Source: Agapanthus africanus
Taxonomy: Eukaryota; Streptophyta; Magnoliopsida; Asparagales; Amaryllidaceae
Assembly (NCBI GenBank): GCA_030015575.1
Contig: CM057339.1
Span: 775,016,809 to 775,080,808, forward strand
Direction: 5' to 3'
Length of the DNA stretch: 64,000 bases
The notes beneath the pieces are model-generated. The model had not been told where the DNA came from. It did not search any database and saw only the letters and a list, made by a program, of their open reading frames with translations. The position numbers were made by a program, and so were the translations under genes. Positions 22,382-34,883 of this stretch are shown here, piece by piece; within the stretch, counting starts at the first letter, position 1, and each line of letters begins with the position of its first letter.

Positions 22382-23418
22382 ATATTGTCTTCTGGCCAAA
22401 TAAAATGTGTATAGTCTAGGGCCACTTTTCGCCTTTGACAATGACTTGTTTCAAATTTTCTTGAATGAAATAAATCTTCTAGATTCGTAAACTTTTTGAT
22501 TATTGGTTCGTTTAATACTTGTTTATTGCCCGCATCCATTTATCTTTCTGCTGAGATTCCTGACTGTCCACCCTACTCATTGTATAGTTTTCACCCCGTT
22601 CGATTAGAAAATACCGCACCCTTCGTCCCTCGTCTGTGTCCCGTTTGAGACCCTTCTGGGAGGAGAGCAATTCTTGTGAAACTTCCGAATTCATTTACTC
22701 TTCAAATTTTGATTCGTGTGTTGTACCAACTGTTGTTACCCCCACACTTTTCCTTTTGTATTCTTTTGTGCTCATCCTTGCTTCCCGTGCAGACCCGATC
22801 CCAATCTCCTTGATCTTCAGCCTAAAGCCGACACACTCCAACCTTCTGTTAGAGCCACACTTCCTTGTAATCATCACCCTAGCTAGCATATGCAATTTTG
22901 TGTTCTTCCTATTACCCTAACTATATATAGGGACCGTATTATTCAAAAATTTAGTTTTCATCATTTTGGTCAGTGTTATGGATTACTCCGTTTTTGTATT
23001 TTAAGTACACTATTATTTTCATTCTCAGTAGCGCAACCATACACCGCGCATATTTTGTTCCATATTACTCATTTTCATTATGTGAGTTTTCTAAGATATT
23101 TTAAGACTACTTGACCGATACGTTTTCCTAAAATGGCTTAACCTACCGACTACTTTTCACTACTTTATTCTCGTTACCTCATTTCGAGTGTCGTGCCTAT
23201 GCTTACTATTTTGAGTGGTTGATCCTTATATTTATTATCTCTGTTTGCTATTTTTGATATATTTAGAGGCGCACACATTCGGGTTTCGATTTTATTGGAC
23301 ATGCATTGCTTATTTCCGTTCGTTATAGTTATCTATATTCTCGTGTATTTATAGTTCGTCCTTATAGTTGTTCCTACCGTATACTTGTTTAAATCCTTCC
23401 TGTTGTATGTTGTTCTGC

Positions 23419-23456
<38 letters not shown>

Positions 23457-23597
23457 ATATCTTCACAATTTCATTCACCTGTTTTAAGTAAACCATTATG
23501 AATTAGCTTATGATATGGTAGTTTTCGTTTTTTGATTTTTACAACTTATCGTTTAGTCTTAAATTTCGAGGGCGAAATTTTTGTAAGGGTGGTATGA
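22382..23597. other. 3' part of internal region 2
   Basis: Matches 15578-16771 with few changes. The (TA)n run is longer (about 23420-23454). The palindrome AAATTTCG-AGGG-CGAAATTT lies at 23561-23580. Confidence 0.6.
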
Positions 23598-26500
23598 TGT
23601 AATACCCAGCCCCTTTTTATACCAGAATCTGTATTTTGTTACTTTATAATTTTATTTATTTTATTTTATAATGTTATCTATTTTATTTTAAATAATTTTA
23701 TCTATTTTATTTTACATGCCTTAAACCTAACTAAAATTTCCTTTCCTAATATTTTTATTATTCAGCCCAGCCCATTCATATTTTAGTTTAACCTTCTCTT
23801 CAATTATCTTTAATTTTCATTCCCGGCCCGTTCCTTTACTAAGCCCACATTCCTTCACAATTTTTCCTCATTTTTATTCTGAGCCCGTCTTCCCAGCCCA
23901 GGCCCCATTCCTCTATTATATTCTTTATTGTTATTTTCCTGAAACCGGCCCGGCCCTCACTCTAATTTTTCCCATCACAATTCCCTTATTAATTTCTCTT
24001 TTAATTCTCGGTCCAGCCTCTCTAAATACTTAACCCTTTTCTTTAATTTTTCCCAGACCATCCCATTTCTCTTTTTTTCTTAAACTCAAAGTTTTAATTC
24101 CGATCCTCATTCCCTTTTCCATTCCTTTTAATTCTTTTATTTTGATTTCAGCCCACTTACTTTATTTTATCCTTTAAAACAAAACTTAGCCGGCCCGTCC
24201 CTTACTCAGCCATTAAAATTCTTATTAATAAATCCTTTTAGTTCCAGCACAGCCCATTTCTTTATTTCTAATTAATTTTCTTATTTTTCAGCCCTTGCCG
24301 GCCCAGCCTTCAGCCCACTTAGTTTTACTAAAATCATTTAAATAAATTTGTTGGCCCGCGTCCCCTCTCCACGCCCGCGCCCGCTTCCTCCTTACCCGAC
24401 CCGACCCCCACTCCTGTTCATCTTCCTTCAAATTCCTCCAACGGCTCTCTTACTATTCTCGCGCGCCCGTTCCTCCTCCGCCGCCTCCGCCCTCGCTCAC
24501 GCTGCCGTTACCCCACGACGCGCATCCCCTCTCTAACCCCCATCGCTTCCGTTCTCTCTCACTCTCACTCTCAAATCCCTGTGCTCAACTTGCGACGACA
24601 ACGACGACCAATTCCCAATTCTTCCATCACCTCCTCCACGTCGTCGCTTCACCACCGCCGACCACCGTCACTACCCTCCATCCTCCACTCCCGCTCACTC
24701 CTCCTCACACAATTCCACCTCCTCCCTGTGCGACACCCATCACCCACTCCCCTGCACCCACTCACCTGCAACCGTGACCGTCCTGTCGCCGTCGCCGCCA
24801 TCATCAGCATCACAGTCTCCTCCCTCGCCTCCACCCTCGACCACCTTTAAACCCGAGCTCCCCACTCCCTCCTTCATCTTCCACGAGACCCCTGCACGCA
24901 CCTTCGACCTCCCCTCGTCGTCAGCAACCTCACCCCAGTCGACTCCCCCGCATCCTCATCGTCATCGACGTCGTCGTCGTAACCACCCCTCTCTGCTTCT
25001 CTCTCTCACTCGACCCCTCTCCTTCACTCTCTTTCCCTCTGAGCTCTCTCTCTTTCCCTCACTGTCTCTCTCTCTCTCTCTCTCTCTCCTCACTCACTGT
25101 CTCTCTCTCTCTGTAACCCTCTCTCAGCTTTCTCTCCCTCTCCCTCTCTCTCACTGTTCCCCCTCCCTCTCTTTCTCGCTCTACATACTCAACTCTCTCT
25201 CTATCTGCCTAATCTCTCTCTCTCAAGTTCTTTCTCTCTCTAACTCTCTCTCTCTAAATTCTCCCTCTCTTCCTCTGCAATATCTCCATCGGCTTCGACA
25301 ACATCAGCGGTCCCCAGCCACAACATCGCCTGAGCACATAGCGAGCCCCAACTTCCACGAGCCTCGACTGCATCCTGGGCGAGCCCAAGCTTGTGATCTT
25401 CGTGTCGCGTTAATGGCGTTACCATCAGCGTACGACTCCCGAGACATTCTCAGGCAAGTATTCTACTTGCTTACATGCTATTTATCTAAGTTACAATCGT
25501 TAAATACATGAATTATAATGCTACAAGTTTAAAACTATTATGTGCCGTAACTGTTCGATGCTTGTTCCCTTAGGAAAATATTATCAAATTTGACGGAACT
25601 CGGTAGTGTAGGTTGGCCCGTAGGGCTGTGAACATAGTGTGTGAATTTTGTTGGATGATGTAATCGATATTGACTAAAACAACTACCCCCAAGTTTAATT
25701 GTAAAACCGTAATCCTGTTGTATCTGAAAATCGTTAAATTCACCATAAATCATATACATATTAGAATGGTACGTTCGAGGGCTCAAATCGAAGCCGACTC
25801 GACAAACTTTAACCCTGTACTAGTTTCCAGACATTCCTGTACTTAAACCATGATGAAAATTTGATCGGAGTGCAGTCCAGAGCGACTCCAGTTATTGGTT
25901 GCTGTTCCGTATTGGATACCATGGGATTCCCTTAACTCGTAGGTTGCGGAACTCCGCTGCTTATTATAGATAAATCTGTTAGCTAGACAACACAATTGAT
26001 TTCATCCTGTTTCGTTACCGTTTGATATTTAATCTGTAATTTAGAAGATCGGGACACATAACAGTCCCAGCAGAATCAAAATTGACATGTTGATATTAAA
26101 CAGGTTATAACTACTAACGTACAGACGCGATTGAAGATCCGTTTGTTGCGTTGAAAACTTTACTGAAAACCCTAGAATTCATCCAACTGTAGCGTCACTA
26201 AAATCCGATCCCAACTGGGATCAAAATGCGTTGCGAAATGGATTTCTGATTCTGAAACCGGATTTCCAGCCGCGAGCGCTTAAAATGAAAAGGTTATAAC
26301 TTTTGATCCTGGAACCCGATTGGCTTGAAACAAAATTCTATGGATGGATAACTGAATATACTAATTACTACCCGTTTATTGTTTCGCTAAATTATATACG
26401 TACGTTTCATGATAAATCGTGCAAGTGATAGATTACTGTTTTTATGACACCTTAATTGTGCTTATATACTGTTCATGCATCATAGCATACCTATATCATT

Positions 26501-27605
26501 GTAGTGATAACCTAGTGATATCGTGCATTTACCCAGTGTTAGTTTCTAGCGATGATTGTGGCAAGTACGTCAGTGTTCGTGTATCCGTGATTAAGTGAAA
26601 GTGATACGTACTTGTACACAATCAGTGACCCTATTATTCTATTGCATTGTCGACGTCTGTGGGATGCGTGTACGTGTGACTATAAGTGGTATGGGACATT
26701 TATGGAAGCGCTTGCACGGGTGTTACAGATAAGGCACCAGACACTGCCATTTATCTTAGGTATTAGTCGGGACGTGCTTGATGGAGGTCCTGCCTCCAGT
26801 TCTCGCGCAGACTTGTCACGGATCGATTAGTATTTAGGGTTATGGTTAGCGTTTGATGTAGACCACGGGGGGTGGGGTAGTTTAAGTGTGAGCTCAACAG
26901 AATCTCGGGAGTCCCATGCCGGCTTATATATTTAGGGAGTTATATGGAGATTTACAGGGTACGTGATATATACACCGTGACATTCTTGATACATGTTGGG
27001 CCCGTGGTCCCTTGCCCTTGGGTTCTACCCTTGGGTGGAGGACACTCACGAGTGGTTGACTCTCACACTTGGACCGACGATAGGCTTAGTGACCTGTACA
27101 GTGAGACTTAAAGACTGATAGGGATACTGGCATTTTATTCATGATATACTGTGTGGCATACGTGACATGTCGTTATACTGCTTTACTATTCCGCTGTGTT
27201 GATTACTGCACATTCTTATACATGCTGTCATTGATTTACTGTGATTCATATCCATTACCATTGTTAGGACTGTCACTTGATTTTATACATATTATATTGC
27301 TATTGTGTCGCTCTGACGACCTGAGTATGCATGCTCAGTGTGAGAAGACGATTTAGCCTGGACCAGTGCATCACAGACTTCCTGACTTGCCGTTCCTAGT
27401 TACATCCGTTTGTTTCACTTCAGGTCAGTTTACATTATTGTATCTTTCAGTTATTGCATTCCTCATTACCTACGCATCGTTTACTGTTTACCATGATAAA
27501 CTAGAAGCCGAAGTGTGACTACGGCAGGACTTTTCCTTGAGCGTAGGAGCATGGTTGGCCTTGTCTACCCCTCGTATTCCGTATTTTGGGAAGCGGGGCG
27601 TGACA
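23598..27605 (+). repeat. LTR copy 3 (4008 bp)
   Basis: TG...CA ends; ends GGGGCGTGACA directly before TTAAC. The CT-rich stretch differs by several short insertions and deletions from copies 1 and 2. Confidence 0.9.
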
Positions 27606-27610
27606 TTAAC
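27606..27610. other. Target-site duplication TTAAC, right
   Basis: Second copy of TTAAC; the older repeat resumes directly after it. Confidence 0.9.
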
Positions 27611-27867
27611 GGGTCATATAAGTCATGCGAACTCAGTGTGTAATATATGTGTTGTATTTTGAAAACAATTTTGAGGATGGTTTGGGCATATCGGGGGCCC
27701 GCAGAGTTTACGGGGGTCCCGTTGTCCAGTCAGCGAGCTGGGGGTCAAGAGGGCTAGCTGCCCTCTTACAGGGTGCGAGGCAACGTCTTGTTAGAATTTT
27801 TAAAGGGAAGAAGTGTTTTGAGTGTGTCAGGATGCTCTTGAAAAGGGAAAAAGGAAAGAAGTGAGAG

Positions 27868-29050
27868 ATGGTCACCCGAGTTCGGGTGACCTCCCGAGGG
27901 GGTCGAGAACCCCTCCCGAAACAAACGGACCCCTTTAAGAGGGTCCCGAACGCAAAGGAGACCTTTAAAGGGAGTCCCAAAGCAGTAGACTCCCTTTGGG
28001 GTCTCAAAATCGTAAGGCCCCTCGTTGGGGATCCTGAAAAGAGAAAACCCCTTTTGAGGGGCTTACAGAGGTGGAAACCCCAATTTGGGGGTTCCGAAGT
28101 TGGGACCCGGGGTTTCGAGGATGAACACGGGTTTGCCCCGTCAAGATTTAAGGTATGAACATGAGTTGTGATCCATGTTCTCATGGATCTCGCAAGAGAT
28201 CCGGGATCAAGTAATGAAAGCTTAGAGCTTTCATCGAATCCACATGTCCAAAATCGCTTGCTCGGGATGAAAGCCATGGGGTCTTTCTCCTTTATTCTTC
28301 AAGCTTAATGAAGAAAAATTGCTTCTTTACTTAGTTTTTTTTATCTTGGATCTTGTAGTCTTGGGATTTAGTTTTCCAAAAAAGATAGATTCTCTTTTGA
28401 TGAGTTGTATTGAGAAAGAAAGAGATGAAGAAGATGAGAGAGATCTAAAAGGAACTCTCCTTTTTGGAACTTTCTCTCTCTTTGAGAAAGAAGAACACTT
28501 GTCTTTTTTGTGGAGGCTCAAAACCCAAGAAAGATTGAGTGAATGAAAGTTCTTCTCATTTCTTGTTTGGGTGGGGTTTAAATATCCCTTACATTTAACA
28601 TTCTAGCCCGTGGGCTTTACAAAATTAACTTTTTGCATATTTCTTTTACATTTCACACTACTTATTACATTTTATTTCCTTTCTTCTCTTGGCATGGGGT
28701 CGGCCCCATGCTTGAGCTTGGACTTGGCTTGAGGCCACTTGATTTGGGTTCGGGCTTGGACTCTTTTGTTTGCGGCTTGAATTTGACTTTTTGATTTTTG
28801 GTCAATAGGTGTAATTTTTGACCCAAACAAGATGGGATCTTCACCCGAGTGTCGGGACCCAACCGGAGTGTCGAAACCCCACCCGAGATGTGGGACCTCA
28901 TCTGATGTCAGGACCCCAACCGATAATCGGGTCCCTACATGATGACCAAACCCCCACCCGATGGTAGGGGCACCCGATAAAAAACCCCATCCGATGGTGA
29001 GGTTACCCGATAAAAAGCCCACCCGATGGTCGGGTCCTCACCAGACCATC
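27868..29050. repeat. Serial hairpin array in the older LTR
   Basis: About a dozen short inverted repeats follow each other. Perfect or near-perfect examples: GTCACCCGAGTTCGGGTGAC (27871-27890), GGACCC/GGGTCC (27927-27946), AACCCC/GGGGTT (28076-28093), ATCCATG/CATGGAT (28171-28188), GGATCTC/GAGATCC (28185-28202), TGAAAGCT/AGCTTTCA (28215-28233), and CCCGA/TCGGG types between 28845 and 29040. The arms differ from hairpin to hairpin while the spacing is similar. Open frames across it are by-products. Confidence 0.75.
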
Positions 29051-31611
29051 AGGTGACTATCTAATTATAAACCCCCCCCTTTCAATGTAGTTTTCTACAC
29101 TTGACTATAGTGTAGATCCCATTAAATGTATCCACCTATAAAATATTAGGGTTTGGATCTCATAAATGGAAGCGCCTACTTAAACTTAAAATAATATCAA
29201 CTTTGATATTAAATCCCACTTACTTTCAAAATGTATTTGCGTTTCTTTAATTCTCTTTTTATAAGTTTGAAATGTAAAGATATATATGTATCAAAGTTGT
29301 ATAATGAAATTCCTTGGTGATTTCATTCATATTGTCTTTTTTTGCAAGTACATACATATGTGATGTGATCTTTTTTTAAATAATGTGATTTAAAGCAAGC
29401 TAACAAGGTATCCCGTCTAGGTATTTTCTAAGACAATACGGTATAATTAACGGTAAGTGCTTGTGTTTAACGGAAGTCACGAACCTCGGGACTCTTCTGG
29501 TCAAACTTTAAAACTTGCTTTGTTTAAACTTTACCTTTATTTTAACAATTTGATCGTTAGAGGTTCTAAAGAGGGTAAACATTAAACCCATATCAATTCA
29601 TCTCTCATGAATTTTAGAGTGCATGCTCTAATCTAAACATAAAATCTACATAAGATTTATTTTATTATTGATAATGACCAAAAAGCCTAAGCGTACAAAG
29701 CACATCATATCACGGTCTAGAGATAACTGAAGGAGGGGAGGAAAAGAAAGAATGCAAGCATCTTATGAATTCTAATTTCCCAACTAATCAAGCGGCAGCC
29801 AGGCACATGGACCATGGTGGGAAGAATATAGAAGTAAGGTTAATTTTTAAGAGATTGAGTGGGAGCATGTGCCCCCACTAACAAGTATGTGGGTCCACCA
29901 CTGCAGACTAGTGATTACACTTGTATAAGATGTGTACTTAAGAATAGGGACTAATGCTTGCAGGCCTTTCATTAAGTTAGAATCAGAATAATTTCTATGA
30001 TATGCATCGTTTTATGTCATACCGGCTTTTGTATATTCTCACAAGTCAAAATGAGATTGTAGTGAAAGAGGAGCTTCTTATTTTTAGAAACTTGTTACCA
30101 TGAAGCAGTTCGCATAAAGACTTTGTTACATACTTGTGCTTCTTGTGGAGAGTAATTTGATTGAAGCATGCACAAGACATTGTATGTCCTTAGTCTTGAG
30201 TTTTTTATCAGAAGATAATGAAAATGAGCCTGACCTGGTTACTAATAATATATGCATCTATGATCAAGGACTTTCAATATGTAGAAGCATTTTTAGTGGT
30301 ACAGATTTTCTGTTCTTTGAGATATGCGTTGATTCTTGTGTGTTGATGGTAGCTCAAGGGCTGTGTAAAATGTTTTTCTGATTAGTGTACTACGACTGTG
30401 AATTTCCTTTTTGTCTGATTTGTGTACTATGCATGAGCACATTATTTTTGAAATATTAAGCTCCAATTAGGTTGGGTTGTATGCTTTATGCATTTCCTAT
30501 TACCCTCTCACGTAGTAGTAAGAGAGTTATAAGCCCAATCATAATCCTTCCATTTCCAGTAACTTGTCGGTGTTGTAATCATATCGTAATCCCTCGGCTT
30601 TAAATAGCTTTCGATTGATGACATATTAAATCATATTCTAGCCCTTCACTGAAGAAGCGTCTCTCTTCCAGAGTCGGAGCCAAGGTAGGTCCGGGTTGGG
30701 TAGCCGCCCTACCTGGCCGTGGAAATGCCGATAAGAATAGTATATAACATATGTAATAAATAATAAAGTTTTAACCCTTTGACCAACCTCATCGGGGCTG
30801 ATTGGAAAAGGCTTGGTCCTATTTGGGGGGAAGAGCCATGTTCGAATCCTCGAATGCTCAGTTTTTAAACAGAAAATGGTAGTACTGTTTGAAAACGGCT
30901 TTTGTGAAATTAAATTATTCTCTATAAAATTTAATAAATTGTTTTCCTTCTAATTTCTAATATACTATTTTGAAAATTAATTTTTTATAAATGTTTACTT
31001 ACTATTATTACCAATCTACGGGAGTAGCCTATTGTTTTCCATTTAGTCCCCCCCCCCCAAAAAAAAAAAGAAAAAAGCAAATCCATTATAATTTTCCATT
31101 AGAGTGGAACAAATTCACGCAAATTAATTAATTTTCTCTAAATTTGCCATTAAACTTAATATTTCATTTGTTGCATATTCGTTGCATATTATTTATTTAG
31201 CTTATAAACTATAGTCTAGTAAAGACTAAATGGATCTTTTCATGTTGTACTTTATCTAATTATATTTTCTGACCATAACAACATATTGTGCGATGTTTAC
31301 GTCATTATAAGATTCTTATTATATTACGACGACCACTAGCGGTCTTTCGATTCTGTTGGATTTATTCTGAAAATTTCATTCAATAAAAATTTTACTGATG
31401 AGTTTTTTTCTTCTTCTTTGATAATTAAGTTTTTAAAGTATGGACAATTTATTTAACAAAATAGAAAAATAAAAGGGCATTTTAAATATAAAAAAATTGA
31501 CATCGTGGTTAATATTGGAAGGTAAAAGTGGAGGTTCTTAACAAAAGGCAAGTCTCTCTGTATCGATGAAAATTATAGGATTTTCAACCATTTCTTATCT
31601 TTTATGTTTAT

Positions 31612-31616
<5 letters not shown>

Positions 31617-31665
<49 letters not shown>
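31617..31665. repeat. TA dinucleotide microsatellite
   Basis: About 24 TA units in a row. Confidence 0.9.
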
Positions 31666-31669
<4 letters not shown>

Positions 31670-31699
31670 GAACGACGGAGGTGATCATATATTTTATCT

Positions 31700-32040
31700 A
31701 TGAGTGTACAAGGGCTTTTGATATAAGTGGGTTCCAACAATAAGACTTAAGCCTTGTTGAGGTTTGTCCCATTTTATATTTTATACCCATGTATATCTCA
31801 TAGTTTTTCCAATGTGCGACTATTTTAATCCACACGTCTCAACACTCTCCCTTACATGCAACCATCACTTTTTTTGGTGTTGTTTTTGCGTGGGATTATT
31901 TTAATTCACACATCTCAACACTCCCCACCCCCCACTTGCAACCATCACTTTTTTTTGGTGGTGTTTTTGTGTTTGTAGACTGTTTCTCTCAGATTTATTA
32001 TTGAGGCTCCGATCGATTTGGGCTCAGATACCATATTAAA
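31700..32040 (-). repeat. Remnant of an LTR retroelement (LTR end and primer site)
   Basis: The minus strand reads TGGTATCTGAGCCC near 32024-32037, one base off a tRNA-Met primer site, and TGTTGAGACGTGTGG starting at 31851, a common plant LTR start. An 80-bp duplicated piece (CAACACTC...CAACCATCAC) lies between. No coding remains. Confidence 0.45.
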
Positions 32041-32858
32041 TTTATGTTGCTGAGTATATGGTCTCACAAACACTTCCGTTCTTATCTTACATTTTGTTTA
32101 TTCAAGCATTTTGGCTCCACAAAGCAAAAGGGGAGAAGGGAAACATTTCTTCTTTGATTGGCCTATCCACATTTTTCTTTATCCTCTTTCCATTCAAATG
32201 TGATAGATACTTATTTTACTTAGAATGGAATATTAATATACAGCTTTGGTTCAGCGTTCAGTACAGTAAGCTATATGATCGCCTGTTTGGTTGAGGTCTA
32301 CAAAGCAATTGGAGAAGAAGTAATAGAAAAAATGTTCTTTCCAAAACTTAAATTGCATAACCTTTGGTGAACATGCCTAAGAAAGCCGCAATATTCCCAG
32401 ACATTTGAATTTTCTTTACTTCTTCGTTGTTCGAAAATATTCAGAAGCTTTTTAAATATCGTTTTGCTTTTTCTGTTTATTATAATCCTCATATCCTTCT
32501 GATATACGATGTATCCTACTGAGCAGCGACAGCCGACAAGCACTATTTTAACAAATCATTTGGTCTAACATATGGTAGACAAATTATATTAAGAGATCCG
32601 ACTCCATGTGCGCGCACGCACAACAATTTTGCATCTGAAGACTGCTAATGTTCCTCTGCGTTGTGGATTACATCTCAGATTCATAACAATTTTAGATGCT
32701 CAAGTACTGTTAATATGCATAATTAGGGTGGAAACTCACCTCTTAAGCTGCAGTAAATTTCTTAGAAACCCCTTTAAGTTTTTCTGTTGATATCTTATTG
32801 TTTGCTGCAGAAGCGGTGCGTGGACATTTCTGTACTGGGGCAAAGGCAGTCTGAGTGA

Positions 32859-34883
32859 GGAGCATTGATCTCTATAGTTCTTCCAAAGCTAAAATATTTA
32901 TCTAGACTTGTTATAGTGGATGGATTGTTTATTTATCATTGTCTAAGCTCCCAAATTGCTTATAAAGTTTTCATTTCCGAGCCAAAGTAATCGTTACCTC
33001 TGCTTTTGCATTTTCCGTCGGACTCTTCATTTTATTCGGGAAGCTTTACAGATATGTTGCAGAATTTGGATTTATGAAATGCTGATGTAACTTGATCATA
33101 TATGATTTGAATAGAAGAATAACAGCAGCTTCATCTCGTTATACATCTCCATGAACCATGGGTCGGGTCTTAATTGGTGCCGAGCAAGAAGATCCAGACC
33201 CCGATCCATTTATCTATTCCTTTATGAGGGTTAGGTAAACTTGTATTTTCTTAGACTAAACCATTAATTTTTTTTTTGAGTTTTTGATTAAACTTTGGGT
33301 GTGGGCACAAGCCTTCTGAATGCATACGATCGGAAATGTATTAGCGGAAATGTATTAGCGGAATCTCAATTGAGGAAAAATATGATAAAAGAGTTCAGGC
33401 GTTTTATGGCATCATCAGTTGCATATGTTAAGCTATTCAAGGATTGGATCCCTATCTTATGCCGTCATTCAGTGGATATGCCTCTGTGAATACACCAAAT
33501 ATTATATATATTTGTTTCCGTTACACTACCATGCATGACTTCATCCCTTATATGCATTTCACCGACACCCAACCTTTTCATGGAAGTGTACGTTACCATT
33601 ATTAAGTACTAGTTGACTGCACGTGCTACGCATGTGGCAAGTTTGAAGATGCGAAATAAGATGTGTCTATTCATGTCAAATGCATGAAATAAAACAATTA
33701 TCTATTTATGTGTCTATATATAGATATGTGCCTTTATACACTATGATAATATAATAACGAAATTTTAGTTAAAAGTTTACGCAACAAAATGCATATTCTG
33801 TGAAATGAAGCTAAATCACAGACATATATAAGTTTAGTAAAAATTCTAAGTGTCTTGTCGATGAAACACAAATAGATTGATAGCTTAATTAATAGGATAT
33901 ATATTATTATCAAAAAATTTGTTTATGGGAATCCAGCAAAAAAAGAACTATTCATTACTATCATTGCAAACAAAAAACAAAAAAAAGCTATTAACTTAAA
34001 TTAGAGTCACCAAGTTAGCTTGATTAATTTTTTCGATAATCACTTCTCTTTACTTGTTCTACATTTAGTCTTGTTTGCGAATAGTTGTTTCCATTTTTGT
34101 ATAGTTAAAGAGTGATATAACTACTGGTTGGTTTTCTTGATCATGTAATAATTTGTATAAAACGATATTTGTTTGTAGTTCATATTTCTGATACTTAAAT
34201 TTGTCATTTGTCAAAGCAAATGAATGTGAAGGCAATTTTTACATAAATAATTAAAAACAAACACAGCAAAAATATATTTTATTAGAGGTAAATATAAAAA
34301 AAATGTTTGCTGTTGAATACAATCTTCACCGTTCAAGTTAATATCGAAATATATTCTCTATCCTTGTTTCGTCAAATAAGTGAAGTTACTAAAAAATCTT
34401 TATTATTGTTTATTATTCTGCTTGGTACTTGGTCTTGGCTCATAAACTCAATCCACTTAAATTTAAAATAGATAAATTCTTAAATTAAAAAAAAAACTCA
34501 ATAGTAAATATTAAAGAAGCATTTACCATTTTATCAATGCAATAAAAATTATAACAATCAACATAACTAAGGTAAATCTATGAAGAATCGAGTGTCATTA
34601 AAAAACATGTCATCAAGAATCAAATTGCTGCAAATAATATAAATTGTAAAGTTTATTACTTGTCATATCAGAAACTTTGTTATTTACATATTAAAATAAT
34701 TCACATTGCCTTTACAATAAAATTAAATGACAATGAAACTTTGTTATCGTTAATCTAATTAGTTTCCAAGACAATATGAACTAATATATGTACTTTAATC
34801 TAAAATCTCTGATCAACACCAACATGAAGTAACAATACTTACAATTTGAATATATATATTGTTATTTGAAATATATGATAAAT
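32859..34883. other. 3' flank of the QCR9 relic, AT-rich intergenic
   Basis: The first few hundred bases would be the old 3' UTR. A 26-codon frame at 33158-33238 ends at a possible GT donor but has no known motif. The rest is AT-rich repeat-like DNA without a gene. Confidence 0.5.

Larger units (their letters stand above)
9992..27605 (+). mobile_element. Three-LTR, gag-only (TR-GAG/LARD-like) retroelement, 17.6 kb
   Basis: The structure is LTR (9992-13984), internal (13985-16771), LTR (16772-20772), internal (20773-23597), LTR (23598-27605). All three LTRs start TGTAATACCCA and end GGGGCGTGACA. Each internal region starts with a tRNA-Met-type primer-binding site and ends with a conserved AAATTTCGAGG motif before the next LTR. 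Only the outermost ends carry the duplication TTAAC, so the tandem arose by recombination between LTRs or was inserted as a unit. The copies are nearly identical, so the event is young. It codes for no protease, RT or integrase and must borrow them from a partner element. Confidence 0.9.
9812..29099 (+). repeat. Older LTR interrupted by the 17.6-kb element
   Basis: It starts TGTAGAGTG at 9812 and ends TTTTCTACA at 29099, giving TG...CA ends that are inverted repeats of each other. Without the insertion (9992-27605 plus one 5-bp duplication) it is about 1.67 kb. Its first part matches 8986-9360; its second part holds the hairpin array at 27868-29050. No matching 5-bp duplication was found at its outer ends, so these borders are less certain than those of the inserted element. 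Confidence 0.55.
7522..29903. mobile_element. Possible hAT-like element ends enclosing nested insertions
   Basis: The left end (7522-7558) starts CAGTGGTGAATCCA. The right end, read on the minus strand from 29903, starts CAGTGGTGGACCCA. The inverted similarity continues through GTTAGCGGAGGCACA versus GTTAGTGGGGGCACA, about 37 bp. Flanking octamers CTAATTAG (7514-7521) and CAGACTAG (29904-29911) match at 5 of 8 positions, as a decayed 8-bp duplication would. No transposase was seen. Two unrelated elements with similar ends are an alternative. Confidence 0.35.
29100..32810. other. Remainder of QCR9 intron 2, repeat-rich
   Basis: No gene supported. Contents: AT-rich sequence; a tRNA-like box-B stretch near 30848 (GTTCGAATCCTCG) that may mark an old SINE; a run of C then A at about 31051-31070; a long TA repeat; and an LTR remnant at about 31700-32040. 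The open frame at 30136-30381 has no recognisable domain. Confidence 0.5.
7028..32858 (+). pseudogene. QCR9: QCR9-like gene (complex III subunit 9), split and broken
   Basis: Three exons can be read. Exon 1 (7028-7150) encodes GLWEGLYRVLMRRNS, then an AGAFAGER membrane segment, and ends at a GT donor. Exon 2 (7248-7295, after a 97-bp GT-AG intron) encodes AVDYGVHKLWEQNDVG. Exon 3 (32811-32858) follows a TTTGCTGCAG acceptor and encodes KRCVDISVLGQRQSE plus a stop. Together they cover the whole of this small (about 70 aa) inner-membrane subunit of cytochrome bc1. Damage: an in-frame TGA at codon 11 of exon 1 (GGA expected), GA instead of GT at the exon 2 donor (7296-7297), a likely two-codon loss in the membrane segment, and changed residues in exon 3 (Y to C, E to V). 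The second intron is 25.5 kb, filled by nested transposons. Probably a dead duplicate; an unusual rescued transcript is not excluded. Confidence 0.8.

Noticed and set aside
28672..29022. 116-codon antisense frame rich in GWGF repeats
   Set aside because: Translation of the hairpin array; the repeat is in the DNA structure, not in a protein.
30136..30381. 81-codon frame in QCR9 intron 2
   Set aside because: No domain, no codon bias or splice context that supports a gene.
30650..30900. SINE or transposon end suggested by GTTCGAATCCTCG and GGAGCCAAGGTAGG
   Set aside because: Only isolated words; element borders could not be set.
33158..33238. 26-codon frame with acidic DPDPDP stretch and a possible GT donor
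   Set aside because: No recognisable family and no following exon found.
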